From: Hyphomicrobium sp.
Lineage (GTDB): Bacteria; Pseudomonadota; Alphaproteobacteria; Rhizobiales; Hyphomicrobiaceae
Reading direction: 5' to 3'
Length of the DNA: 64,000 nt
Assembly: GCF_019744875.1 (NCBI RefSeq)
Contig: NZ_JAIETU010000002.1
Coordinates: 1,348,887 to 1,412,886 of the forward strand
Part shown: in pieces, positions 26,811-35,180 of the stretch
Numbering within the stretch: the first letter of the stretch is position 1
Layout: each line of letters starts with the position of its first letter
Position numbers and translations under genes: made by a program
The notes under the pieces: generated by a model
Told to the model about the DNA's origin: nothing
The model's database searches: none
The model's input: the letters and a program-made list of their open reading frames with translations, nothing else

Positions 26811-26950
26811 CCGTTTTGACGCCCCCGCCCTATCACCCCCTCACCCCTCGACCGGGAAAATCACGTCAAACGCCGCTGGATCCGCGTCAAAACGCCTTCA
26901 GCACATGCCCCTGCCCCAGGTCCCCCTTAAACCCGGTAGTCAAACGCCGC
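26811..26950. repeat. four copies of a GTCAAA(A)CGCC word
   Basis: Copies lie near 26813-26822 (inverted), 26864-26874, 26885-26896 and 26939-26948, in a gene-free, C-rich stretch. Spacing is irregular. Could be an operator or a plasmid DNA-processing site; no direct evidence. Confidence 0.4.
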
Positions 26951-27045
26951 ACCTCACGTCTACCATCCCCATTGCCAACACGGGGGACCTAGTGTCAGCA
27001 TGCGGATATTGAAGTGGGCTGCGTTTTCCGCGGCCGTCGCACTCA

Positions 27046-27630
27046 TTGCTTGGTTTTTCGGACACGCCATCAACAGCCAGTTTTGTATCACTGCGGAGGC
27101 AGACGCTTGATCACTACGGATGGTGGACGTTCGATGGGCCGAAAGCCGTTTCACATCATGTTCCCCTCAACCTAGGCCGAGATGCCTTCTTGGATCGTTG
27201 CATGAGCTTGGAAAAGCTCATCATTGAGGGGCTGTCAGAAGCGAACCTGCGGAAAGCGCTACTTGCTTTGGGCGTGCCCGAAAAGGAAATCAAGGACCTT
27301 CGAGCCTTGAAGTTGCTCGACGCCATCGTAAGGCTTGCGCAGAGCGCTAGAGCGACAGGTTTGAACCTTGCGACCGATGGCGCGGTGCTCTGGGGCCGAC
27401 TTGCCACCGAAGGCACGCAGCCGGCGCAGCCCATAGCGCGCCTTTTCGCCCTCCACGATGTGAGAATCCTGAAAGCCCATAAAGCTGGTGATGTGGCGGC
27501 GCGGCTGGCAAAGGAACTGGAACGCCTTGATGTCACACTTGGCGAGGAAGCCGCAGGTTACGGAAAAATCCTCGACCACATCTACGAAGTCCTAGCCAAA
27601 GAAATTGAAGGCGTCGCCCAACGCCTCTAG
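27046..27630 (+). CDS. hypothetical protein, N-terminus uncertain
   Basis: An open frame of 194 residues whose last ~150 look like a genuine helical protein (LEKLIIEGLSEANLRKALLA, LFALHDVRILKAHKAGD, EAAGYGKILDHIYEVLAKE). The first ~25 codons do not. In another frame from ATG 27000 a 36-residue peptide, MRILKWAAFSAAVALIAWFF..., resembles a membrane anchor, so the gene may be frameshifted or start near 27120. It may be the C-terminal remnant of a larger gene. Function unknown. Confidence 0.45.
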   Translation: MLGFSDTPSTASFVSLRRQTLDHYGWWTFDGPKAVSHHVPLNLGRDAFLDRCMSLEKLIIEGLSEANLRKALLALGVPEKEIKDLRALKLLDAIVRLAQSARATGLNLATDGAVLWGRLATEGTQPAQPIARLFALHDVRILKAHKAGDVAARLAKELERLDVTLGEEAAGYGKILDHIYEVLAKEIEGVAQRL

Positions 27631-27797
27631 CACACGAGCGGTTCCGCTCGGAATCAAGCGGAGCCCTCGGACCAAGGCTGGCAAAGTGTAACAGCGGTGA
27701 GCACCCCACCCTCAAACTAGAACACTACCCAGGTATACTGACCTTCTGGCTTGAACGGTTCAGCTCAAGATGCCGCTTCCTCAGCACCAGCCTGCCA

Positions 27798-28100
27798 CTA
27801 GGGGCACAACCTCCGAAACTGATCCATGTAGCGGCGGACGAATACTCGGTCGTGGATCGACACCCATAGCAGCGCTTCCGCCAAGCCGTCCTTCCCGCAG
27901 GTCGGCCACTCATAGGTGAGGGCGGGGAACGCTTTGGCAAAGGTGTCTACCGCCAACTTCCTGCAGAGCAAGTTGTCCTTCAGGTGCGCGCGGCAAGTCC
28001 GGTGCGCTTCCCAACCACGGTCGATGCCCCAAACAGGGTTTTTGAAAATGATGGAGGCAAGGACAAGCCACCCCATCCCGGCGCACGAATATACCCGCAT
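27798..28100 (-). CDS. small exported or membrane-anchored Cys-rich protein
   Basis: A 100-residue protein: hydrophobic leader MRVYSCAGMGWLVLASIIF, then a mature part with CRAHLKDNLLCRKL and TCGKDGLAEALLW. AGGGG stands about 7 bases before the ATG. Two or more disulfides are possible. No family recognised; orientation is opposite to the following coupling ATPase. Confidence 0.5.
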   Translation of the reverse strand: MRVYSCAGMGWLVLASIIFKNPVWGIDRGWEAHRTCRAHLKDNLLCRKLAVDTFAKAFPALTYEWPTCGKDGLAEALLWVSIHDRVFVRRYMDQFRRLCP

Positions 28101-28181
28101 GCAATACCCCTAAAGGCATGAGGCATACCCAACGAAAACGGCCGCATCGTGGAACGGGCGCAACCGATCAAGGACGGAGCC

Positions 28182-28412
28182 TCAGCGCATACCAGACAAA
28201 GTTCGTCCGTGACTGCTTCGCCCCCATCCTTCCTCCAAAGCCCTTACCGCCGTTTCCGTCTCCGGGTCGAAGCGCTGGAGGATGCGGATGTTCGCCGCTT
28301 CGCATTCCGCCGCGTCCTTCTCGTCTTGCACGCGCTGCCAGCGGTCATATTCCTCCGACGACCAGGGCGCATTCAGCGCTGTCGTATCGGCCGGGCTCTT
28401 CATCACGCTCAT
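28182..28412 (-). CDS. small acidic hypothetical protein
   Basis: A 76-residue protein (MSVMKSPADTTALNAPWSSE start) with a helical charged centre, DRWQRVQDEKDAAECEAANI, and FDPETETAVRALEEGW. Coding-like composition in this strand; the opposite frames are Arg/Pro-rich and look like shadows. Function unknown. Confidence 0.5.
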   Translation of the reverse strand: MSVMKSPADTTALNAPWSSEEYDRWQRVQDEKDAAECEAANIRILQRFDPETETAVRALEEGWGRSSHGRTLSGMR

Positions 28413-28600
28413 GCGCAGGGGCTTTCTTCGCCCGCAAATTATCCCGTGCAAATGTCTGGCGTCCACTTCGCGCCTCTGCTTGGCCGCGCGCCCTGTCGCG
28501 CAGAGGCAACAATTTAAGATGTATCAGCGTGCATTCCTTAGTTTTGACCAAAACCACCAGCTAGGTTTCTTTTTAATGGTCAATACTCCAGGACATACTC

Positions 28601-29899
28601 ATGAAAACCCGTGTACCGCGTACCGATACCCTTTCGAACGGCCTTCTGCTCGGATGGTCCGAGAACGGGGAAGCGAACGCCCCCTCCCCCATCTGGGACA
28701 CCGGCCGCGAGGGGCATCTTCTCACCATTGCCCCCACAGGCGGCGGCAAGGGCATCTCGTGTGCCATCCCTGCCTTGCTCACATGGAGAGGCCCAGCCAT
28801 CGTCGTTGATCCAAAGGGCGAGAATTACGCGGTAACCGCCGAGCGCCGGAGGCAGATGGGGCACCTGGTTCACCGTCTCGACCCCTTCCGTGTCGCAGGC
28901 GATGATATCGGGGATTCCTTGAACCCCATGGACCTCATCGACCCGAATGACGATTGCTTCGAAGACAACGCCGCCGTGGTCGCCAAGCTTTGCATGCAGG
29001 AGCATGCGTCATTGCAGGACCCGTTCTGGGACGAACGCGCCACCGCCATGATCGTCGCCGTTATCTGCGAACTGTTCCGGGTGCTGAAGCGTCAACCAAC
29101 GCTCAAGGACGTGCAGGAAGCCATCAAGGGCGCACCCGTCTCGGACGACTTCCCCCACTCCCTGCAGGAGGCGATGGAAGCCCATGATGCCGAAAAGCCC
29201 AAACAACGGGGCATTTCGCTCCGGCATGTCATTACGTCTTCAGAGTTCTCATCCGACAAGACACGCGCCAGCATTATGGCCACAGCCCATGCGCACATGG
29301 GGTTCCTGCGCTCGCCCGCCGTCCATGCGTCGCTCACCAGCAGCACCATTCCCCTCGACGACATCACCGCTGGGGCGATGCAGACCATTTATATCATCCT
29401 GCCGCCGGACAAGCTGATCACCCACGGCAAGCTCTTGCGGCTGTGGATCGGCGTGATGATTGCCGCCATCGCGCGCCGCAAACGCGCACCCCAGCAGCCG
29501 ACCCTGTTCCTCATCGATGAAACCGCGCAGCTCGGCTCCATGTCGGAATTGAGAACCGCACTCACCCTCATGCGCTCCTACGGGATGCGCGTCTGGACGT
29601 TCTGGCAGGACCTGTCGCAATTGAAAGCGATCTACCCGAAGGACTGGGAATCCATCATCAACAACAGCGCCGTCCAACAATACTTCGGCGCGAAATCCCC
29701 GCCCGCCTGCAAGGCGCTTGGAAAGTTCCTCGGCAACGCTTACCCGGATACCGGCATACCCGATGATAATCAGCTTCTCTTCAACGGTCGCCACATCGCC
29801 ATGGTCAAGCGGCCCAACTACCTGCTCGACCAGGTCTTCAAAGGGTTGGCGGCGCCCCATCCCTTCCATACGCCGCTGCCCCAACTCCTTCTCCACTGA
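28601..29899 (+). CDS. VirD4/TraG-type coupling ATPase lacking a membrane domain
   Basis: A 432-residue ATPase. Walker A (APTGGGKG, residues 44-51), VVDPKGE (68-74) and Walker B (LFLIDETAQ, 302-310) are those of type IV coupling proteins. DDITAGAMQTIYIILPPDKL and an all-alpha-domain-like stretch support this. Usual VirD4/TraG proteins have an N-terminal membrane anchor of ~100-150 residues; here the Walker A sits at residue 44 and no membrane helix is seen. No relaxase or VirB genes were found in the window. It may act with a transfer system encoded elsewhere. Confidence 0.85.
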   Translation: MKTRVPRTDTLSNGLLLGWSENGEANAPSPIWDTGREGHLLTIAPTGGGKGISCAIPALLTWRGPAIVVDPKGENYAVTAERRRQMGHLVHRLDPFRVAGDDIGDSLNPMDLIDPNDDCFEDNAAVVAKLCMQEHASLQDPFWDERATAMIVAVICELFRVLKRQPTLKDVQEAIKGAPVSDDFPHSLQEAMEAHDAEKPKQRGISLRHVITSSEFSSDKTRASIMATAHAHMGFLRSPAVHASLTSSTIPLDDITAGAMQTIYIILPPDKLITHGKLLRLWIGVMIAAIARRKRAPQQPTLFLIDETAQLGSMSELRTALTLMRSYGMRVWTFWQDLSQLKAIYPKDWESIINNSAVQQYFGAKSPPACKALGKFLGNAYPDTGIPDDNQLLFNGRHIAMVKRPNYLLDQVFKGLAAPHPFHTPLPQLLLH

Positions 29900-29914
29900 C
29901 CGCCACCGCCCGCG

Positions 29915-29950
29915 AAAAAGAGCGGCCGCCGCTTCCGGCGCCGCTCTTTT
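29915..29950. terminator. bidirectional terminator
   Basis: AAAAGAGCGGC and GCCGCTCTTTT form a perfect 11-bp stem with A and T tracts on both sides. It lies between the convergent coupling ATPase and H-NS-like genes. Confidence 0.88.
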
Positions 29951-29971
29951 GAATTCGCATCGTGTCAGAGA

Positions 29972-30346
29972 CTACTTCGCAGCCTTCTTGTCGATGAGCA
30001 GGTCATCCAGCTTGTTGCCGCGCTTCTTCAAGTAATCCCGAACCCAGACCGGATGCACGCCGCGCCCGGCCCACGTTTCACCCGTCGCCGGATGCCGGTA
30101 CTTCGGCGCGACCTTTACACCCTTCTTCGGTGACGCCTCCTTACGCGCAGCAGGCGCAGAGCTTCCGGCTTGTGAACGCCCGCGAAGCGCACTTAATTCC
30201 CTCTCAAGCACAGAGATCCGCTCCTCCTTCGACGACTCGAGCGCTTTGCTCAGGTCATCCAGGACGGATTGCTGCACTTCGAACTCCAGGCCGGAAAACC
30301 AGCTTTTCACCTGATTGCGGTCCACGGAACGCACAGCCTTAGCCAT
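29972..30346 (-). CDS. H-NS-family nucleoid protein
   Basis: A 124-residue protein. The N-terminal coiled coil (about residues 15-55: VQQSVLDDLSKALESSKEE, ERELSALRGR) serves oligomerisation. A basic linker follows, then a C-terminal H-NS DNA-binding motif with YRHPATGETWAGRGVHPVW. Start ATG 30346 has AGAGG 7 bases upstream. Plasmid-borne H-NS relatives silence AT-rich DNA and reduce the fitness cost of the plasmid. It is convergent with the coupling ATPase, separated by a strong terminator. Confidence 0.87.
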   Translation of the reverse strand: MAKAVRSVDRNQVKSWFSGLEFEVQQSVLDDLSKALESSKEERISVLERELSALRGRSQAGSSAPAARKEASPKKGVKVAPKYRHPATGETWAGRGVHPVWVRDYLKKRGNKLDDLLIDKKAAK

Positions 30347-30565
30347 GGGATTACCTCTTACAATATTATCCTGCTGTTGCGGACGTATAGGCCACTCCGC
30401 TCACCTATTCCAGCAACTTCCGCGCCGGTATTGAGAAGATGGCTATCTGCCCACCGGCATAGGCTGTGGACAGATAGCCCGCATACCCTCCAACCCCTTG
30501 CGGTCCGGTTATCACTTAACCAACATAACCCCATACTTTTCAGAGGTTCATAGAAGCAGGTTTTC

Positions 30566-31027
30566 ATGGTTGACCACATCAAGGCACCCCATGACCCGTT
30601 TGAACGATTATCCGCCTACGAAAAGAAGCTCATCCTCTCGATGGCGCCGAGTTGGTCTGAACGCTACAGGATGCGGAACCCACGCCTGACAACCCAAGAG
30701 CGTGAAGCACTGCTGCTCACCATCCTTCTCGAGCGCCGCCGCCTCTATGAGCGATGCTTCAAACAGGCCTGCGCGAAAAGCGGGGTAGAGCCACCCACCG
30801 TCCGCAATCTCATGAGCGACGACCGCCTCAGAAGCTACCAGCCCCTCATGAACGCGGCGCTTTCCGAAACAGCTGACCAGCGCATGGAAGACGACAAGAA
30901 CGATTGGACGCTGCGTCAGGCCGCCGAGAACCACCGCCGCGACAAGCTTGGGCTTCCGCCCCTAACCGCCACCGATGAATTGGAAAACCGAAACAGGCGC
31001 CGCAAGGGAAAGCGGATGTCCCTATGA
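30566..31027 (+). CDS. hypothetical protein, first of a paralogous pair, basic C-terminus
   Basis: A 153-residue helical protein. Residues 13-75 (LSAYEKKLILSMAPSWSERY then LLERRRLYERCFKQAC) match the same region of the next gene, so the two arose by duplication. It ends NRRRKGKRMSL. The following gene overlaps by ATGA. Together with two further small genes it forms an operon beside the coupling ATPase. Family unknown. Confidence 0.68.
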   Translation: MVDHIKAPHDPFERLSAYEKKLILSMAPSWSERYRMRNPRLTTQEREALLLTILLERRRLYERCFKQACAKSGVEPPTVRNLMSDDRLRSYQPLMNAALSETADQRMEDDKNDWTLRQAAENHRRDKLGLPPLTATDELENRNRRRKGKRMSL

Positions 31028-31500
31028 GCAATCAAGTAACCCGCGGCTACCAAGATCTCGTCGCGCAATCCAGACAACCGCTACCTGACCCACTGCATGG
31101 GCTGTCCGCATTTGAGCGGCAAAAACTGTTGCTCATGCGCCCGACGTGGTCCGAACGCCATCGCATGTGCCTCCCGGGACGCTCCAAGGAAGAACGCCTC
31201 GACACACTCCTCGAGATCATGTTCGAACGGCGGCACATTTACGACAAAGAATTCCACACGCGCTGCAAGCTTGCCGAGCTCGAACGCGCCAACAACAGAT
31301 ACCTCTATAACGAACAACACCTGACGGAATTCAAGCCGGCTATCTCAACCGCCCTCCGCACAATCCAAGACCAGCGCAGGGCACAGGATGACCGAGAGCA
31401 GCATATCAGGAAGGATTACCTCCAACGCCGCGCCGATCGGGAACGCCAGATGTCGAACAAGCCGCCGAAGCGCAAGAAATCATTGGGGCTGTCACGATGA
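31024..31500 (+). CDS. hypothetical protein, second of a paralogous pair, basic C-terminus
   Basis: A 158-residue protein paralogous to the previous one: LSAFERQKLLLMRPTWSERH aligns with the SAYEKK...SWSERY region, and FERRHIYDKEFHTRCKLAE with LERRRLYERCFKQACAKSG. It is alpha-helical and strongly charged, ending PPKRKKSLGLSR. ATGA overlaps at both ends mark a translationally coupled operon. No known family; a structural or DNA-associated role is possible because of the net positive charge. Confidence 0.68.
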   Translation: MSNQVTRGYQDLVAQSRQPLPDPLHGLSAFERQKLLLMRPTWSERHRMCLPGRSKEERLDTLLEIMFERRHIYDKEFHTRCKLAELERANNRYLYNEQHLTEFKPAISTALRTIQDQRRAQDDREQHIRKDYLQRRADRERQMSNKPPKRKKSLGLSR

Positions 31501-31964
31501 CCGGCACAGACCCCTTCGCCACCTGGAGCGAAGACTACAAGGAGACACAGGCCCTTCATACCGCGCAGCTGGTCAGGAACTTCAAGCAATCCGAGCAGAA
31601 GGCCGCGCGCAATCTAAAGGAAGCGCACGACTACTACAAAAGCGAACAATGGAAAGCGGACGGCGTCGAGATTGAAACCCTCGACCGGCTCATCAACGAC
31701 CTCCAGCAGCAGGCCGATACCACACGCTCCGTTCGCACCCAGGCTGAAACACGGCTGGATGACCTCCTGCGCAGCCAGCGCATGATGCCATCGACGCCCC
31801 CTCTTGCGGAACGGCGTGGAGTCTTGATCCGCAGAGCACCACCGTTGGACACCCAACCCCAGAGTGTTGAACCGACACCGCTTGAATTATTCCTTCAAAC
31901 AGCCCGCAAAGTTGAACCCGCAATGAAAAAGTCCCCCAAGCGCAAGAAGAACCTTTCCCTTTAG
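31497..31964 (+). CDS. hypothetical coiled-coil protein with basic C-terminus
   Basis: A 155-residue protein with a long coiled coil (about residues 10-95, including DRLINDLQQQADTTRSVRTQ), a Pro-rich linker, and the tail KKSPKRKKNLSL, which resembles the tails of the two genes before it although the rest is unrelated. It overlaps the upstream stop by 4 bases and runs 4 bases into the convergent YedK-like gene. Confidence 0.66.
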   Translation: MTGTDPFATWSEDYKETQALHTAQLVRNFKQSEQKAARNLKEAHDYYKSEQWKADGVEIETLDRLINDLQQQADTTRSVRTQAETRLDDLLRSQRMMPSTPPLAERRGVLIRRAPPLDTQPQSVEPTPLELFLQTARKVEPAMKKSPKRKKNLSL

Positions 31965-32633
31965 CTCAGGGTTGCATCCAGCATGTCCTTCCGCGCCGAC
32001 CCTTTCTGAACAATCCGCATCGCATCGGCCGGGTAGGGCTGGGCAAGCGCCATAGCCTCTTCATCGCCACCCTTCAGCCAGCTCTCGAACTGCTCATCAG
32101 TATGCAGCAGGACCGGCATCCTTTCATGGGCTTGAGCACTTTCAAGCTGGTTCGGACCGCAGGTCATGAAAGAGAAAACCCTTTGTGTGACGTTTTCGCC
32201 GTCATTGCGGATGGGGCCGGTGTAGTCCTTCCAGATGCCCGGAAATGCTCCCAGCGGGCGGCGTTCATCGCCGTCGTTGAGAGCGTGCCACCACCACGAC
32301 GCGGGTTTCAATCCAAGTGGTTCGCAATAGCTGCTGAAGGGAACAAGGCAGCGCCGTTCCCTGAATGAGGATGTCCAAAACTTGTTGGCCAATATGGTAT
32401 CGTTCCTCACGTTCCCCCACGCGGCCGGGGGCTTTGCCCTTCGGCTGGCGCACGAAACCCCAGAACGCTTCCTCGAGCATGCGCTCGCCATCATCCGCCA
32501 CGCGGATGATGGGTGCCTGGTTACCGGGGAAGATCGCAGATTTCGGCTCGAACCATGCGGTTCGGTTTTCTTGCAGCTTGAACCGCATCATCACCGTCAT
32601 GCGGTCTTTCGTCTGACTGTAGAGATTACACAT
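31961..32633 (-). pseudogene. HMCES/YedK-type abasic-site protein, frameshifted
   Basis: Two frames together encode an SOS-response-associated peptidase (SRAP). The first starts MCNLYSQTKDRM, with the essential Cys2 that crosslinks to abasic DNA, and runs to QPKGKAP. The second continues AAWGNVRNDTILANKF, with RRCLVPFSSYCEP and the active-site region HERMPVLLH, to the stop. The switch coincides with a run of five Gs at 32427-32431; removing one base restores about 223 residues. Either a real loss of function or a sequencing error in a homopolymer. It lies near umuDC, fitting a DNA-damage-tolerance group. Confidence 0.82.
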
Positions 32634-32637
32634 CGGC

Positions 32638-33075
32638 TCAATTCAACCGCGAGCAGGTGCCAATCGTAATGGCAGGTGTGCTTTCAGGCTTGTCCCACCC
32701 CTCAACATAACCGAGGCTAAACACCTCCTGATACCGCATCGATTTTGTGTCCATCGTCAATCCGTACCCTACGCCGCCACACATGATCCGCGTCCCGAAT
32801 TCACTCGAAACCGGGCCATCGCCCCAACACCTGTGCTCAACCTTGTCGCTTCCGAATGTCCGGATCTCAAAATTCACCTTTTCACCAACGTGCTGGTACT
32901 CCGGGACTGCCACCACAAGATACTTTTCACCAACCTTGAACTCCTCCTGCCGCCAAGTTCCGTCCTTCCAACGAAACCCCGTCGACTGTTCAGAAACACA
33001 CAGAAATTGATCAGCGGCGCCCGCCGCATCCACAAACCCAAGGAACACCAACAACCCCAGCCAACTTCTCCACAT
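32638..33075 (-). CDS. exported protein of unknown function
   Basis: A 145-residue protein. Signal peptide MWRSWLGLLVFLGFVDAAGA-A, then a domain with four cysteines (FLCVSEQ, HRCWGDG, IMCGG, GTCSRLN) consistent with two disulfides in the periplasm. Start ATG 33075 follows GGGGG; longer frames upstream enter the umuC gene. It ends just after the start of the YedK gene on the same strand, so a shared transcript is likely. No family recognised. Confidence 0.65.
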   Translation of the reverse strand: MWRSWLGLLVFLGFVDAAGAADQFLCVSEQSTGFRWKDGTWRQEEFKVGEKYLVVAVPEYQHVGEKVNFEIRTFGSDKVEHRCWGDGPVSSEFGTRIMCGGVGYGLTMDTKSMRYQEVFSLGYVEGWDKPESTPAITIGTCSRLN

Positions 33076-33104
33076 GTCGCCCCCGTTACCTCTCGGTTGT
33101 TCCC

Positions 33105-34364
33105 TCACGCAACGTGCAACAAATCCTGCCAGCGCGTCGTGTAACGCGGCGACAGGTGTTCCGCCCGCATTGACCACCCGTTTCGTACACCACAAGCCGC
33201 CATGTTGAGCGTGCCGCGGCCCCATATCCGGTTTACCCGATCCATCGTCGCCATCAAGCCGCGTTCGTTTTCGCTATCGCCGCCTGCCCACAAGTGAGTC
33301 TGCTCCTCCCCCGCCGGTTCAAAGGCATCAAGCAGGATGCCCGCCTTCACATAGCGGAACCCCGGCCGGTAGATTTCCCGCAAGGCCTGCAACGCAGCTT
33401 GAATGAGTTTCGGGGTGTTCGATGAAGCCACACACAGGCGCACCAACGCCGATGCACCGTATTGCCTATCAGTCGGCCGGAAAGGGGAGGTGTGGATAAA
33501 GGTGGTCACAGTACCGGCCGTCAGATGCTGGCGGCGCAGCTTCTCCGCCGCCCGGCTCACAAATGAAGCCACCGCTTGCTCAAGCTCCGATCGTTCCGTC
33601 ACCGGGCGCCCAAACGACCGCGACGCCATGATGCTTTTTGCAGACCGCGTTGCATCATCTAGCTGAAGGCACCGTTCGCCCCGCAGTTCCCTCCCGATAC
33701 GCTCCAAAACAACCCCGCCTTCTTTCCGCAGTGCCTCCGGCGCAGCATTCCGCATGTCGGCGGCCGTTGCGATTCCCAGCGCGCGGAGGCGGCGGCCGAG
33801 CCTTGTCGCCACGCCCCAAATATCTTCGACCTCCAGCTTGGACAACACCTGCTGTTGCACCTCGTCCGTCAGCAGCACCCGCACGCCGCCGGATACAGGA
33901 ACTTTTTTGGCGCTCCGGTTTGCAACCTTCGCCAACGTCTTCGTTGGCACAATGCCGATCGACACGGGAATGCCGGTCCATTGCAGGATCGTCGCCCGCA
34001 GCTCGCGGGCTACCTGTTCCTCCCGGCCTCCCATTCCACCGAAATCTATGAACGCCTCATCGATGGAATACACCTCGATACCGGGCGTGAGCATCCGCAG
34101 GATCGACATCACGCGGTTGCTCAGGTCGCCGTAGAGCGCGTAGTTGGATGATCGGACAGTCACCCCAGCTTGTTTCCACGCTGCGCGGTGAAGGTGCCAC
34201 GGAGCGCCCATCTTGACACCAAGCTGCTTCGCTTCCTCCGAGCGGGCCACGGCACAACCGTCATTGTTCGACAAGACTACCACCGGCCGACCGCGCAGTT
34301 GCGGCTGGAACAGGCGCTCGCAGCTGACATAGAAGTTGTTGCAGTCGACCAGGCCGACCATCAT
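33105..34364 (-). CDS. umuC: DNA polymerase V catalytic subunit UmuC
   Basis: A 419-residue Y-family polymerase. The catalytic acidic residues are Asp7 (GLVDCNNFYVSCE) and Asp102-Glu103 (YSIDEAFIDF). ALYGDLSNRVM and the helix-hairpin-helix region DIWGVATRLGRRLRALGI follow, then the little-finger domain, and a C-terminal UmuC-specific tail. It performs error-prone synthesis over lesions with UmuD'. The ATG at 34364 overlaps the umuD stop (ATGA). The operon is headed by a LexA box. Confidence 0.93.
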   Translation of the reverse strand: MMVGLVDCNNFYVSCERLFQPQLRGRPVVVLSNNDGCAVARSEEAKQLGVKMGAPWHLHRAAWKQAGVTVRSSNYALYGDLSNRVMSILRMLTPGIEVYSIDEAFIDFGGMGGREEQVARELRATILQWTGIPVSIGIVPTKTLAKVANRSAKKVPVSGGVRVLLTDEVQQQVLSKLEVEDIWGVATRLGRRLRALGIATAADMRNAAPEALRKEGGVVLERIGRELRGERCLQLDDATRSAKSIMASRSFGRPVTERSELEQAVASFVSRAAEKLRRQHLTAGTVTTFIHTSPFRPTDRQYGASALVRLCVASSNTPKLIQAALQALREIYRPGFRYVKAGILLDAFEPAGEEQTHLWAGGDSENERGLMATMDRVNRIWGRGTLNMAACGVRNGWSMRAEHLSPRYTTRWQDLLHVA

Positions 34365-34783
34365 GCCGTGTGCATCCGCACGCTTTTCGGTATCACGCCC
34401 CAAATCTCAAACTCGGTCCCTTCGGTGATCGGGATATCCGGGTAGTTGCTATTCTCCGGCTTAAGCCACACGCGCCCCGCTTTCATGCGCAGCCGCTTCA
34501 TCGTGAACTCACCATTCACCAGCGCCACAATGACAGAGCCGTCTACGGGCTTCAGCGAACGGTCGACAACGCAGATGTCACCGTCGTGGATGCCGGCGCC
34601 CACCATGCTGTCGCCCTGCGCTTTCACGGCAAAGGTGCTGGCAGGGTTCTTCACCAGCAACTCGTTGAAATCCAGAGGGCGATCCTCGTGTTCTTCCGCC
34701 GGCGACGGGAACCCCGCGGCAACCGGTGCCGCCATCAATGGAACCGCCAGATTTGTGCGCTTTTCGACGTCATGGACCCGCAT
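34361..34783 (-). CDS. umuD: SOS mutagenesis protein UmuD
   Basis: A 140-residue LexA-type autoprotease. The cleavage site is Ala23-Gly24 (VAAG-FPSP), with catalytic Ser59 (GDSM) and Lys96 (FTMKRL), spaced as in E. coli UmuD. RecA filament triggers self-cleavage to UmuD', which binds UmuC. Preceded by a perfect alphaproteobacterial SOS box 24 bases upstream of its start. Plasmid-borne umuDC raises damage tolerance and mutation. Confidence 0.93.
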   Translation of the reverse strand: MRVHDVEKRTNLAVPLMAAPVAAGFPSPAEEHEDRPLDFNELLVKNPASTFAVKAQGDSMVGAGIHDGDICVVDRSLKPVDGSVIVALVNGEFTMKRLRMKAGRVWLKPENSNYPDIPITEGTEFEIWGVIPKSVRMHTA

Positions 34784-34806
34784 GGAACAACTCCCTCTTG
34801 ATTTGT

Positions 34807-34821
34807 GTTCACTTTTTGTTC
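34807..34821. promoter_or_regulatory. LexA (SOS) box
   Basis: GTTC-ACTTTTT-GTTC, a perfect GTTC-N7-GTTC operator as used by alphaproteobacterial LexA. It lies between divergent umuD and the small gene at 34843, so it can control both. Confidence 0.85.
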
Positions 34822-34842
34822 CTATTTGGGTTCGGCGTCAAG

Positions 34843-35124
34843 ATGGAGGTTCCCGTGAGAAGAAAGGGCGAGCGCAGCAAGTCCACAATCGACAGCACGT
34901 GGCCCCACCAGGTGGCGCTGCCCGAACGGCTTTCATGCCGGGAGCACTGGCCACCACAGCACGAATTCTGCAATGCCCTCGATGTGTCACCCCGCGGGCA
35001 TGCATTCGTGCGCGACGGCGAATGGTGGAACGTCAAGTGCTTCTCGCGGAAGGAAGATGCCGACCGCTTCATCGAGCGCTTCGGCGGAGAATACACGACG
35101 CCGCAAACCCGCCCCCGTCGCTAG
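34843..35124 (+). CDS. small hypothetical protein divergent from umuDC
   Basis: A 93-residue protein. Its central part (HEFCNALDVSPRGHAFVRDG then EWWNVKCFSRKEDADRFIER) reads like a compact alpha/beta domain. Start ATG 34843; no strong ribosome-binding site seen. The only promoter space is the SOS-box region shared with umuD, so it is possibly damage-inducible (inference). No known family. Confidence 0.6.
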   Translation: MEVPVRRKGERSKSTIDSTWPHQVALPERLSCREHWPPQHEFCNALDVSPRGHAFVRDGEWWNVKCFSRKEDADRFIERFGGEYTTPQTRPRR

Positions 35125-35180
35125 CCACGCCAACCCAACTTAAGACAAAAACCCTCTTCAATACTCTTTGGATTATCTAT

